Positions 1 through 11,152 of a stretch of 64,000 nt of DNA are shown in pieces. Origin of the DNA: Pictodentalium vernedei (Eukaryota; Mollusca; Scaphopoda; Dentaliida; Dentaliidae). The translations under genes were made by a program, and so were the position numbers. Every line of letters begins with the position of its first letter. Position 1 is the stretch's first letter. The stretch is from assembly GCA_031216915.1 (NCBI GenBank), contig CM062293.1, positions 154,388,285 through 154,452,284 on the forward strand, in the 5' to 3' direction. The notes below the pieces were generated by a model. That model saw nothing but the letters and a program-made list of their open reading frames with translations, searched no databases and was not told the origin of the DNA.

Positions 1-1880
1 CTCTCACAGGGAGCCCAAATATTAACCCAGGACTCGATTTCAACAAACTTGAATCTGTCCCCCTAAGGATGTTGTATACCTAATATGAAAGGATTCTGAT
101 TGATGAGCTGAAGATTTTTAAAGAAATTTCCTCATGTTGAATGAAGTTAAACTTTGGGCTCCAATATCAAGCTCAAATATTAATTCAGGGTCCCAATTTG
201 AACAAACTTCAATCTGACCCCCCCGCCCCCACCCCCACCCCCCACCCCCACCAAAATGTTGCATACCAAATATCAAAATATTTTCACTGGTGGATCTGAT
301 GAAGAAGACTTTTCAAGAATTTACCTAATAATGCACTAAGTTAAAATTTGGACTCCCACAGAGAGCCTGAATATTAAGTCAGGGACTTGATTTGAACAAA
401 CTTGAATCTAACACCCCCAGAGATGTTACATGCCAAATATGAAAGGATTCCGAGTGGAGGATCTGTCGAAGATTTTTTTTTTTAAGGCATTTCCTCAAAT
501 TGCACAAAGTTAAAACTGGGCTCCAATAAAGAGCCCAAATATTAACCAAGGGACCTGACTTAAACACGCTTGAATCTGACCCCTTCTTAGAGATAGATGC
601 TATATACCTAATATGAAATTATTCTGACTGGTGGATCTGAATAAGATTCTTAAAAGAAATTTCTTCATATTGCACTAAGTTAAAATTCGGGCTCCCATTC
701 TCAGTCTAATGTCAGTTGCAACAAAACTAAACATCATGACAACTGTACCCTGCTACACATCCTTTAATTTGAACACACTTGTATCTGCTCCCAATCCCCA
801 AAATAGATGCTGTATACCAAATATCAAAAGATTCTGATCAGAGGTTCTCAAGAAGAATTTTTTTTAAAATTTGCAAATATGCTGACTCAGCATTTTGGGC
901 AGGGCAAAAAATCTTTTCCCTCTCATTATGAAGGCAAATATTGCTCCATAGGAAGCCCAAATATTAAATGAGGGACTTGACTCAAACAAACTTGAATCTG
1001 ACCCTTGTAACAATGATGTATTCTAAATATTAAAAGGTTCTGACTAGTGGTTCTGAAGATTTCCAAGTTAAGATTGTGGCTCCTCTATTGAGCCCAAATA
1101 TGAACACATGTGTATCTGACACCCCACACCCCCTCCCCCCGGAATGCTGTATACTAAATATTAATAGATTCTGATCAGAGGTTCTGGAGATGAAAATTAT
1201 TTTAATTTTTGTAAATATGGGCATTTTTTATGCCCCTCCCCCCTACAGAACACTGAGACAAAACTGATGGCAATTTTTTCTTACCATTCAATTCTACTGG
1301 TCCTAAAGATGCTACATACCAAATAACAGTTCTCTGTTCCATGTCGTTTGAGAAATATGGGCGTTTGAAAATATTTCTATTTTTAGCTCCTGGGGCCAAA
1401 GGATAGATGGGACATCCTTTTTGCATGAATCAAGTACTTATGACTTAATAACACCACATAACAAATTTGGTTCAAATCGGACCATGGTTCAGAAAATGGA
1501 AATTTTGGGTGGGGCCAAAAATTTTACCCCTCCCATTACAGAGGCAAATGCTGCTCCTTGAACTTCGTTTGAACAAACTTGATTCTACACCTCAAAAGGA
1601 AGCTCCATACCAAACATCAAGTCATTGTACCCACTGGTTCAAGAGAAGAAGATTTTTTTTTAATTTTGGAACAATTTCTCCCAGTCCCTCCCTATGGAGT
1701 GAGGCAACTTTATTTGAACAAACTTGAATTGACATATAAGGACCATGCACATCAAATTTGGTTCATTTCTGCCCAGTGGTTTCTGTGGAGAAGTCGATAA
1801 CGTAAAGTTAATGCCAGGCAACAAACGGACAGAACGTAATTAGTAAAGCTCCCCCCTGATCTTTGCTCAGGTGAGCTAAA
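1..1880 (+). mobile_element. HLE-B element, 3' part, with ~160-190 bp tandem repeat core
   Basis: Degenerate units recur at about 12, 174, 367, 531 and 955, each with a 'gcccaaatattaa..aggga' start followed by 'aacaaacttgaatctgac'. The same units appear at 36.1 kb and 48.2 kb. The 3' end at about 1,843-1,880 is a hairpin (agctc..cctga / tcaggtgagct) followed by 'aaaaac'. The 5' end lies outside the window. No coding capacity is seen. The structure suggests a non-autonomous hairpin-ended transposon, possibly rolling-circle (inference). Confidence 0.6.
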
Positions 1881-3420
1881 AACTAAGATGGCTGGCTAAT
1901 TTGGATAATTTATGCACAAGAAAAAAAAACCTTTATACTATGTTATGTATATTGTTGTCCACAGCAAAAATAATTAAAATCAGAATCACGGTTTGAAAGT
2001 TCTTGCTTGGAAAGTGCAATTGCTATTTTTATAACAAAATGGTTCAGGGTGGCCATTTTTTATGGCTGTGGAAACCCAAAACGTGAAATCCTTTCGTCTC
2101 ATCTGAACCACTGTGTCACAACTACTCTTGTGCCATATCGTCTGTCCATAGATCCATATATGTTTGTATGGACAAATGGATGGACAAACAGATTGACTAA
2201 TTGACAAACTAATTGATGGATGGATGGAATCCAGTATATCTCCCCTACTCTTTGAGTGGTGATATAATGAGACACCACGATCCCTATTTAGGTTGATGTT
2301 AAAGGATTTGCCATATTACTATTTAAGGGAGGATGCAAATTGCTGCCACGCAAAGGCATATAAAGAAATTTTGACTGCCAAAAATAATTTAGCTCTGGAC
2401 CAGTTAATAATATTCTATTAAAAAGTCACCTGTTACCTATATGAATTGACAGAAAAATAGGCTTTCAGTTTAGTAACAAACTGAAACACTTCCAGCTGAG
2501 ACACATTAGTAGCTGTAGATAAGGATAAAGTGCACTTTGGTGATTTTCATGATGAATTCATTATAATCATATTAAATGTACCTTGCTACACATCCTTTAA
2601 AATGATGGCATTCCAAGGAATGAGGAAGTAGCTGGTTATTTTTTAACACTCTCAGTGCTACATGTAAAAGCTGTAATAACAGCTTCAATAAAATCACTCC
2701 AGAAGCCCCCAACAGCTCAATAGAGTAATGTGTTTACTCAACAACAAATGATGTTTAGTTTTGTTGCAACTGACATTAGGCTGAGAATGCCAACATGCAC
2801 TCCACAATAATCTGTGACATTTTTGTGAACAATACTTAGCTTAACTGAATACCAAAGCAGATATATCTTTTGAAAAAGTCAGGTTTCAAATTACCATGAA
2901 AACTTAATTCTAAAATGCAGTACTAAACACTTCCACTGACAAGAACAGCAGATGACATAAACTTTTCTTAGACCCTTAAAAGTTTCCATGGCTAATGACC
3001 CTTCATTGGAACAAGTCTGACGACCTTGTTCTAATGAGAAGCTGTAAACTAATTTCAAAGGATAAAACTTAACAAATAAAATTTGAATAGCATTTTTCGT
3101 GTACATAGCTGGGCACATTTGCTAGTGTTCAACTGATTACCAAAAATGGTCGCTGACTGATTACCGGTTATCCGAGCTCACAATCAGCCAATTCTGATGC
3201 CGATTCCGATTGTAATACCGTGCACTACTAGACAAGTCGAGGCTTGAAAGACCTACATTAAACAGAACATTTTTCACAGAATAATTTAGCACTCTACCTG
3301 TCAAGCAAGACCCCTCAGTTGGGAATGAGCTTGTTGAGGTCATTCCAATGAAAAGTCTCATGTTTTATTATATGCTAGCTTGCGAATTAACACAAAATTT
3401 CTAAAAGATATTTCTTGATA
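1881..3420. other. Mostly unassigned AT-rich DNA with a degenerate HLE-C 3' end
   Basis: At about 2,150-2,275 a run of 'tggatgga'-type repeats leads into a weak hairpin around 2,235-2,265 ending 'gatataatg'. This resembles the HLE-C 3' terminus at 38.1 kb. At 2,998-3,040 and 3,300-3,360 there are remnants of the 'ggaatgag..cattccaatg' palindrome seen in the TTAA-1 MITEs. A short stretch at 3,122-3,235 begins and ends with TAGTG/CACTA-like sequence and may be a small hAT-type MITE. No credible gene is visible. Confidence 0.35.
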
Positions 3421-3960
3421 TCCATCGACTCGATAGATATTGAGAAATATCCTGCAGTAGCTTCCTAAATAATGTCATGCTTTGGAGCATGACATTGCCT
3501 TGAAGTAACAATAAGCTGATCTTTGTTATTGTTTTGAAACGTATGTGTTTGAGGTCAAATTGAGCTGAATACTATGCAATAAAATGTCTCTTTGCATATA
3601 ATAAAAAGAAAATCTACTCTGTTTTAGTCAGTATCGGGAATTATCTCAAGAGTGTGGACCTGAAAGTTTTATTTTTCACGAGCGGTTGCACGAGTGAAAA
3701 ATAATACTTCAGGTCCACACAATGAATGTTTTCAGTAGCTTCCTAAAATATGTTACGCTTCGGCGCATGACGTCACCTTGAATGAATGATCAGCTGCACT
3801 TTGTTATTGTTTTGAAATGTACATGTTTGCTGTGAAATTGGGCTGAATACTGCACAGTAGAAGGTCATGTAGCATATAATAAAATGAAAATCTACACTAT
3901 TTTTGTGAATATTGGGAATTATCTCAGTCGAGATAATTCTTGATAATCAGTAAAACAGTG
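3420..3960. repeat. Tandemly duplicated palindromic repeat family (copy 1)
   Basis: Two ~160-bp blocks (about 3,461-3,620 and 3,731-3,905) both begin 'tagcttcctaaa' and both end with 'gcatataataaa' then 'gaaaatct'. Between them is an imperfect palindrome at 3,640-3,725 with 'cacgagcg' facing 'cacgagtg' and flanks 'gtggacctgaa' / 'ttcaggtccac'. Related sequence, including 'attttctttttattatatgc', recurs at 56.8-57.4 kb. Probably a foldback or MITE family. Confidence 0.5.
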
Positions 3961-4239
3961 TCAATATCCTCTATATATTTTGGAGGAAAATAATGAAATC
4001 ATTTAGTTGTTCAGGAAAAATATTGTGAGCCTTGTTTTTCAGTGGGTTTGATAAAGGGGTAATGCAAACCAATTAATGCAAACCAATACAAGTGAGAACC
4101 ATAACACAAAGAGTTAGTTGCATATGCATATGTCCTATCCTGCCATACCATGGATAGCATAAGCTGCTCATTGGAGTGGTGGGATTTCTCAAGATGGCAT
4201 GCATGTGTGGATCCACAGACAATCTTGGAATGGATCCAG

Positions 4240-4515
4240 TATTTATTTACTGGAGTTTAGTGACTCTTTCAACAGCCATGGTCCCATTGCATCGGACTGT
4301 TTTACAGGTGGAGGAAGCTGGAGAACCCACAGAACCACTAAGTAGTGAGTGGCAAGCAACTGTCAGAATTACCAACATACTAATGCCACACAAGCAGGGT
4401 AAGCACTGGCTGAAGACAAGTGCGTCATCGATGTGCTGTAAGCCTTAGTACAGAGTGCCACCATGCTCCCACGTGGTCAATCAGAATCAAGTGCCATGCC
4501 CAAGTACAATAGGCA
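4240..4515 (-). mobile_element. SINE copy, head-truncated, degenerate
   Basis: Read on the minus strand it carries the body shared by the SINEs at 11.9 and 48.8 kb: 'cttgggcatggcact', 'acttgtcttcagccagtgc', a 'tccacctgtaaaacagtc' segment and a degenerate tail ending in 'aaataaat'. The 5' promoter head is missing or unrecognisable. Confidence 0.6.
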
Positions 4516-4567
4516 CTCTCAAATAAATTGTAGCCAGGCAAAGACATGTGAACAGGTAAAGCATTAA

Positions 4568-4655
<88 letters not shown>

Positions 4656-4656
4656 T
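4568..4656. repeat. (AAT)n microsatellite
   Basis: About 30 copies of aat with one interruption (aac). It is adjacent to an AT-rich stretch and has no flanking LINE sequence that I can recognise. Confidence 0.9.
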
Positions 4657-4822
4657 TTCAGCCTAAAATCCACAAAATGTGATCTTAGGCTTTACATACA
4701 CACAATAAAGGGAAATGATTTCTTATCTACATATTGATAGAAATGCAGGTTTGTGAATTTTAATAGCTGTTTCACTGAACAAAATCAAGAAGTTTCATCC
4801 ACCATGTTCAGATGTGCATGCA

Positions 4823-6147
4823 ATGAAAGTGTCAATGACACTGTAGCTTAACTTGACTGTGTGTTGTGTTTGATGAAAAGGATAATGTTTAATGTTTAAG
4901 AAAGGATTATGAAATACGACAAGAATTGCGATAATTGGGAATATGTTAATTTCTGTTCCCTGTATGCTATGCTTTCAATAAAAATAATTTGAGGTGTAGA
5001 CTCTACTAAAGAATTGAGGGGTGGATTAATGTGGCCCTCGCAGTTAATGTATGTCAAACAAAGTTACCAAGTTACAGTGAAATTATTCCAAAATGAGTCA
5101 TCCTGTCAAGTTACAATGAAATCCCTTCATAAATATAACTTGTAGATTTTGCAAAAGGAATCTTGGTCATGGTTGACCGATCATGAACAAAATAGGACAG
5201 TCTCATCTTGATATCATACCAACTTATCCTACCAAGTTACAATTAAACCCTTTTATGAAAAGACCCTGTAGACAGTACTAAATGAGTCCAGGTCACGTGA
5301 CCAGGTGGCGGTAACAGCTGACTATGACCAAAATAGGAAAATCTCATCTAGACATCATATCGAGTTATCCTTCCTAGTTACAATGAAATCACTTAATAAA
5401 TATGAACTGTAGACTGTGCTAAACAAATCTAGATCACAAGTCTGTTCAGCCATCACGGTTGATCGATCGCAGCCAAAATACGACGTTCTCATCTAGACAT
5501 TATACTGAGTCATCCTACCAAGTAACAATGAAATCCTGTGATAAAGGATTTCGGGTTTGGGGCTCGGGCAACCATCACGGCTGACAGATTGCGATCAAAA
5601 GGGGAAGTTCTCATCTAGACATAATACGGAGTCATCGTACCAAGTTACAATGAAATCCCTTCATAAATACAACCTGCAGACTGTGCTAAAAGTTTTTGGG
5701 CTTTGGGGTCCCTGTCACCATCACAGTTGACCGATCATGCCTGAAAGGGGACGTTATTATCAAAACATTATACCGAGTAATCGTACCAAGTTCCACTGAA
5801 ATACCCTATTAAGTTCAGCCTGTATACTGTGCTAAAGGTTTTCAGGCTTTGGGCCTGTGTAGCCATCATGGTTGACAAAAGGGGATGTTCTCATCTAGAC
5901 ATTATACTGAGTCATCCTACCAAGTAATAATGGAATCCCTTCAAAGATACAACCTGTAGTCTGTGCTAAAGGTTTTCAGGCTTTGGGCCCCTGTACCCAT
6001 CACAGTTGACTGATCGTGACCAAAAGTGGATGTTCTCATCTAGACATTATATGGAGTCATCCTACCAAGTTACAATTAAATCCCTCCACAAATACGACTT
6101 GTAGACTGTGCTAAAGGTTTTGGGTTTTGTCATGTTAAGCTAAAAAT
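4823..6147 (+). mobile_element. HLE-D element: HLE-A-type 5' end with a different ~140-bp satellite core
   Basis: It starts with the same 5' signature as HLE-A (atgaaagtgtcaatgacact, then gtagct) and ends 'catgttaagctaaaaat'. The subterminal inverted repeat is AGCTTAAC at the 5' end and GTTAAGCT at the 3' end, while HLE-A has AGCTCAAC and GTTGAGCT, so both ends changed together. The core is about seven units of 121-147 bp, marked by 'tcatctagacattata' at 5,205, 5,343, 5,490, 5,611, 5,757, 5,890 and 6,036, and by 'accaagttacaatgaaatcc'. No ORF is credible. This is likely a non-autonomous transposon with a satellite core. Confidence 0.65.
5045..6125 (+). repeat. ~140-bp satellite array inside HLE-D
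   Basis: Tandem, diverged units with alternating period of about 146 and 121-138 bp. Each contains 'gttgaccgatc', 'tcatctagacat', 'ctaccaagttacaatgaaat' and 'ctgtagactgtgctaaa'. No coding signal. Confidence 0.8.
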
Positions 6148-6438
6148 AAGGAAGGAAGAAAACTTCCTAATTTTTAATTGAATTAGAAAGATAAACTCAC
6201 TGTAGTCAAAAAAAGCCACACTTCAGCGAGTCATGCTCATAATTTATTAAGTGTGTAAACTGGAAAAATATTCAGCACTATCTTCAGATTGAACAACAAA
6301 CACAGTAATTGATCCATGATTGCATGTGCATGCATGTAAATGCACTATAAATTAGTGAGAGTGACATGATTTTTAAGACATGGCAGGAGAACAGGACACC
6401 TGCACCAACCTTAAGAAGACCATTTTTTCCAAAAACAG

Positions 6439-6745
6439 AATTTATTTATTTATTTATTTATTGGCATTTAACAATACTTTTGAGAGCCAGAGTCACCTCG
6501 TGTTGGAGTTTTACAGGTGGTGGAAGCCAGAGTATCTGGAGAGAACTACCAAGCAACTGCCAGACTCCCCAAAATACTAATACCGCACAAGCAGGAATAG
6601 CATTGGCTGAAGACAAGTGCACCATCGACCGCAGTACACCTTAGTACACAGTGCATAACCGTGCACCCCCGTGGACAATCAGGATTAAGGGCCAGGCCCA
6701 AGGACACAACGCAGTAACCACTGTCGAGGATTGGACCCAAAAACA
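6439..6745 (-). mobile_element. SINE copy with V-type core and (TAAA)n tail
   Basis: On the minus strand this contains a box-B-like 'gggtccaatcctc', then 'gcgttgtgtccttgggc', 'gtcttcagccaatgc' and 'ccaccacctgtaaaac'. It ends in 'ccaataaataaataaataaat'. The 5' head beyond box B is poorly preserved. Confidence 0.65.
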
Positions 6746-7011
6746 GAATAAAATTCATAGTGATGGTACCTTTTACAATGAAATGCTGGCAGAATGTACG
6801 TATGAGAGTGCAAATGTGTACGTTGTCAGTAATTATGGATGGGATGGATGCCCAATGAGTGGACAGATGGATGAATGGGTGGGTGAACAGATGGTTGGTT
6901 TCTTTATTTGGTTTTAACAACACTTTCAATAGCCAGGGCCATATCAGGTCAAACAGTTTTACAGATGGAGGATGCACAAGTACTCAATGAGAACTATGGA
7001 GGAATGGCAAG

Positions 7012-7440
7012 TTATTTATTTATTTATTGGTGCTTAACGCCACATCAGCAACAAAGGCCATATCGTGGCGAGAAAGTCATGAAAATGAGTTAAAAGGTAA
7101 TGGTCAGGACTGCTTTTAAAAAGAAAAAAAATTGTGATAGATGAACGATAATACAATGAAAATGTGAAAATGAATATTCATAATGAAAGAAGAACAACAA
7201 ATATAATACAAATCAACCTATTGATACCAAATCATGATGGGAAGATTAAAAGACAAAGCTCTAAAACTTGCTAAAAAGGTTGATTTCTTTTAGAAAAGAC
7301 AAAAGCTTGCGCGGACTGGTAGTGTAAAAAAGGTCTCTAAGAGAATCCACAGTGAAAAACCGCCGCCTAACGTGATCGAAATCTGTACAATCTAAAAGAA
7401 TGTGTTCCACTGTAAGCCCCTGCTGACAAGGAACACATTC
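7012..7440 (-). mobile_element. 5'-truncated LINE 3' end with (TAAA)n tail and 12-bp TSD
   Basis: On the minus strand the insertion begins in coding sequence with a Cys/His pattern (CVPCQQGLTVEHILLDC) of the kind found near the C-terminus of I/Jockey/R1-like LINE polymerases, and the frame ends in a stop at 7,261. A ~250-bp 3' UTR follows, ending 'gatatggcctttgttgctg', then 'gcaccaataaataaataaat'. The target duplication is exact (aggaatggcaag). The 3' tail closely resembles the SINE tails nearby, which suggests this LINE type mobilises the SINEs. The Cys/His assignment rests on pattern recognition only. Confidence 0.75.
7261..7440 (-). pseudogene. LINE ORF2 C-terminal fragment (Cys/His motif region)
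   Basis: About 59 residues are left of the LINE protein. They include C-x2-C and H-x4-C spacing (ECVPC..VEHILLDC), followed by an Arg/Phe-rich stretch and a natural stop. The reading frame starts exactly where the insertion starts, so 5' truncation during target-primed reverse transcription explains the missing part. It is too short to assign a clade. Confidence 0.55.
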
Positions 7441-7758
7441 AGGAATGGCAAGTAACTGTGGAACACTCCAACTTATTAACCCTGCACAAACAAGATTAGC
7501 ATTGGTTGAAGGTATGTCTATCATTGATGTGCAATACACATTACAACACTATGACACTGTGTTCGGACAATTGTCTTGCCCAAGGAAACAATAGGTGACC
7601 AGGCTTGGAAATAACCTGTGAACAACCGTTTAGGTTACGTTAGTTGTAAAATATGCAAACCATCTACAGGTTTCTACAAAGTATTACAACATAACTGATA
7701 GGGCTGCATGATATTCAAAACTGAATACTAGTATTCAAAAAAATACTGTGGTATACCA

Positions 7759-10630
7759 TAGTGTTGAAACGATTAGTCGACTAGTTGAAGTCGATTCGAT
7801 TTTCGGAAAAATCGACTCTGAAATCTGCCAGTCGACTAGTTGGGAAATCAAAGATGAAGTTGTAAAATGCCAATAGTGGGGGGTTAATGATTACAAACAT
7901 CATATGTTTCTGCTTCGTGGTGGATCTATTTAAATTGTATTGAGAAGTGGATATCAATGCAATCATTGTCGTTTGTTGATGCCGATAATGTTACAACTCA
8001 GATTTCAGAAGCATTACAAGCACGGATTTCACCTAACCTGATCACTGGCACGCATTGAAGAATGAAAGTGTCAATGACACTGTAGCTCAACTTGTCAAGA
8101 CATGTACATGTATAGTATGTGACACAGCAATGACAAACATCTAGGTAATGAAGGTACATATAAAGTATTGTAACGGCCTGTACATAAATACTGACCGTAG
8201 CCTGTAACAAATGTATAGGTAAAGTATTGTAAAGGTGAGTGACAGTCAAATGCTAAACTAGAAAAGAAATTGTTGAGTCCCAGAGTGGGTCTGACTGAAC
8301 CCCAACATATTTGTTCTCATAGCACAGTGATAACAAAGGCACCCCAAAACACACTCATTCCTGTCCCAAGGTGAAAACAAAGGTACCCAAGAAGTTTCAT
8401 GAAGATCAGTTCATAAATACGAGCTGTATAGAAGTTGTGACAAAAAAGTGATTGGACATAATTTCGGTACAAAATGGCCACTGACAGCCATCTTGAATTT
8501 TGGATCGCACTCAGAAACACTCGTTCTCATCCCAAGGTGATAACAAAGGTACCCAAGAAGTTTCGTGAAGATCGGTTCATAAATACAGCCTCTAACCCGA
8601 GCCGTATTGACATGTGCACTTACAGTGTATAAGTAGCACTAAATAAATCAAAGTTCATCGAATTTGCATAATTTCTGCACGAGAAAAAAACCCGTACTGT
8701 ATGTGATGTATTCCATTTTACTAAACATTCATACAAAAATTATTCAAATCAGAACTTTCATACAGAAGTTCTGTACAAAAGACTGATTGCACTAATTTTG
8801 GTACAAAATGGCTGCTGGTGGCCATGTTGAATTTCGGACCACACCCACAAACACCCGTTCTCATCCCACGGTGATAACAAAGGTACCCAAGACGTTTCAT
8901 AAAGATCAGTTCATAAATACGGCCTCTAGCCTGAGCCGTATAGAAGTTGTGTACAAAAAACTGATTAGACCTAATTTCGGTACGAAATGGCCACTGGCAG
9001 CCATCTTGAATTTTGGACCACACTCAGAAACACTCGTTCTCATCCCAAGGTGATAGCAGAGGTACCCAAGACGTTTCGTGAAGATCGGTTGATAAATACA
9101 GCCTCTAGCCCGAGCCGTATTGACATGTGTACTTACTGTGTGTAAGTAGCACTGAAAAAATCAAAGTTCATCTAATTTGCATAATTTCTGCACGAGAAAA
9201 AAACCTGTATTATATGTGATGTATCCCATGGTACTAAACATTCAAACAAAAAATTATTCAAATCAGAGCTTTCATGTGGAAGTTCTGCGCAAAAATCTGA
9301 TTGCCTCTAATTTTGAACAAAATGGCTGCCAGTGGCCATCTTGAATTTTGGACCGCACCCAAAAACACTCGTTCTCGTCCCATGGTGATACCGAAGGTAC
9401 CCAAGAAGTTGCGTAAAGATCGGTTCATAAATGCGGCCTCTAGCCTGAGCCGTATTGGCATTTGCACTGACAGTGCTGAAAGTAACACTAAATACATCAA
9501 AGTTAGTCTAATTTGCATAATTTACGTACGAGAAAAAAACCCGTATTATATGTGATGTATCCCATGGTACTAAACATTCATACAAAAAATTATTCAAATC
9601 ATCGCATTCATATGGAAGTTCTGTGCAAAAAACAGATTTCTGCATCGTCGGTACAAAATGGTGGCTGGCTGCCATCTTGAATTTCGGACTGAACCCCAAA
9701 ACACTCGTTCTCGTCCCACGGTCATAACAAAGATACCCAAGAATTTTCGTAAAGATCGGTTCATAAACATGGCCTCTAGCCCGAGCCGTATTGAATTGTT
9801 GATGGACAGACGGCCAGACGGCCAGACGGACGACTGGCCATGGCATAAGCTCAAATTTGCAGACGGACAGACGGACGACTGGCCATGGCATAAGCTCAAA
9901 TTTGGCTTCGCCAAAGTTGAGCTAAAAATACGTTGATGTACAACTTCAAAGATGCCGTTAATTCATGCAAGCGTTCTGTCCCTCACCCAAGTCGCCGACA
10001 CTTTTTAATTGATATAAAAATAAATTATATGCCTGAATTTTGCTAATGTATATAAGTGAATCTTCTTTGAGCCAATTGCCCTGTCTCCCTCAAAGGTAAA
10101 TCAATGCCATAGCTCATATTTTATGATATTACTGTACTGGGTTGGGTGCGAGCCGGTGAAGACCAGATATGAAGGTGAAGAAACTGTCCATCACAAAATC
10201 TGACCCAGGCGTTTTTAATTAATTGCACTGGGCAAACGGCGGCACACTTCAAACATTTTACAAATCCACGAATCTTCTGTTTTTACATCATTGGGAACTT
10301 TTTTCACCGTATGGACCAGGAAGCACGCACTTCCCAGGTATCCTAATTTTTTTACTGAATGGTTAAAGCTATAATATGCACTATGTTTTAAAAAACTCAA
10401 AATACGAAAAAGAGAACAGCTACGTTCATGACTTTGACAAGGAAACTTCATCAAACACCTGTCAAATGAGTCATTAAACGAAAGGGTTATCAACTTACAT
10501 GTAACAGTCTCTTATCACCTAATTTACTGAGACAATTATGTGTTCAACAGAAAAGCCGACTAGTCGATTTTGAATCGATTACTCACGTTGACTTGTCGAC
10601 TTTGAAAAATAGGTAATCGTTTCAACACCA
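7759..10630. mobile_element. hAT-like element 2, nested in element 1
   Basis: The termini are TAGTGTTGAAACGATTA (left) and TGGTGTTGAAACGATTA (right, reverse complement). The flanks are GTATACCA (7,751-7,758) and GTATACCG (10,631-10,638), an 8-bp duplication with one mismatch. Subterminal 'gtcgactagt' motifs occur at both ends (7,775-7,840 and 10,555-10,605). Its interior holds an HLE-A element plus about 600 bp of unassigned DNA at 9,932-10,545. There is no transposase ORF. Confidence 0.75.
8062..9930 (+). mobile_element. HLE-A element, copy 1, innermost of the nest
   Basis: The 5' end reads atgaaagtgtcaatgacact, then gtagctcaactt. The 3' end is a hairpin, agctcaaatttgg / cttcgccaaagttgagct, followed by aaaaat. 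The subterminal inverted repeat is AGCTCAACTT / AAGTTGAGCT. The core is a ~200-400-bp tandem repeat whose units contain 'gccatcttgaatttt', 'ggtgataacaaaggtaccca', 'gatcggttcataaata' and 'gcctctagcccgagccgtat'. The last 100 bp carry 'gacggacgactggcc' repeats. No ORF is likely to be real: the open frames in both strands follow the repeat period. Confidence 0.7.
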
Positions 10631-11152
10631 GTATACCGGTATATCGAAAACTGTTCAGATATATGAACATAAGTACCACAATCGAGACTTGAGGCATCAC
10701 AGTCGGAACGAATTAGCATGCCTTGATGATGTGGTTCGAAACACCTGTACCCAACGCAGACGATACCAAAATTTATTATTTTAAAAATTAGTTTATAAGA
10801 TTTTCCCCCAAAATTTCTACAAAACAATATCATGTGACACCTCATTGGAGCTCGTTCCAATGAAGGGTCTCATGACGTACTTTTGTTGAAATTTTTTGAA
10901 AATTATCTTTTCAACTGCTGAATTTGTATATTATATGTGCGTGGTCACATGCAGAGAATTCCTTGGGTAAAGAGATAATATTATTCATTCGGGGGCCAGT
11001 TAAAAAACAAGACATCTTGAAAATTAAATTGTGGATAAATAATTAATGACGATAAACTGATATTTTTGTAATTACACCGGTATTCAATCGATACTGGTTT
11101 GAATACCGGTATATATCAGTTTATCGATATACCGTGCAGCCCTAATAACTAA

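Larger units (their letters stand above)
6895..7600 (-). mobile_element. SINE copy interrupted by a LINE insertion
   Basis: The SINE body runs from about 7,596 (core 'cttgggcaagaca' on the minus strand) down to 7,453, and resumes at 7,011-6,895 with the 'ctccatctgtaaaac' and tail segments. Between the halves lies a LINE fragment flanked by an exact 12-bp duplication of SINE sequence, aggaatggcaag, at 7,000-7,011 and 7,441-7,452. Confidence 0.7.
7699..11144. mobile_element. hAT-like element 1 (non-autonomous), contains further insertions
   Basis: The terminal inverted repeats begin TAGGGCTGCATGATAT at the left and TAGGGCTGCACGGTAT (reverse complement) at the right. The flanks are ATAACTGA (7,691-7,698) and ATAACTAA (11,145-11,152), an 8-bp target duplication with one mismatch that fits the nTnnnnAn hAT preference. 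Subterminal sequence repeats 'accggtat' / 'gaatact' motifs. No transposase is visible. Confidence 0.75.

Noticed and set aside
4425-4673. Open frame rich in Ile on the minus strand
   Set aside because: It is the translation of the (AAT)n microsatellite.
4823-6147. CRISPR-like array
   Set aside because: Units are long and diverged with no spacers; this is a eukaryotic satellite core.
8317-9914. Many 60-130-codon frames on both strands in HLE-A (also 12.5-13.9 and 44.1-45.8 kb)
   Set aside because: They follow the tandem repeat unit on both strands and differ by random indels, so they are not a protein repeat.
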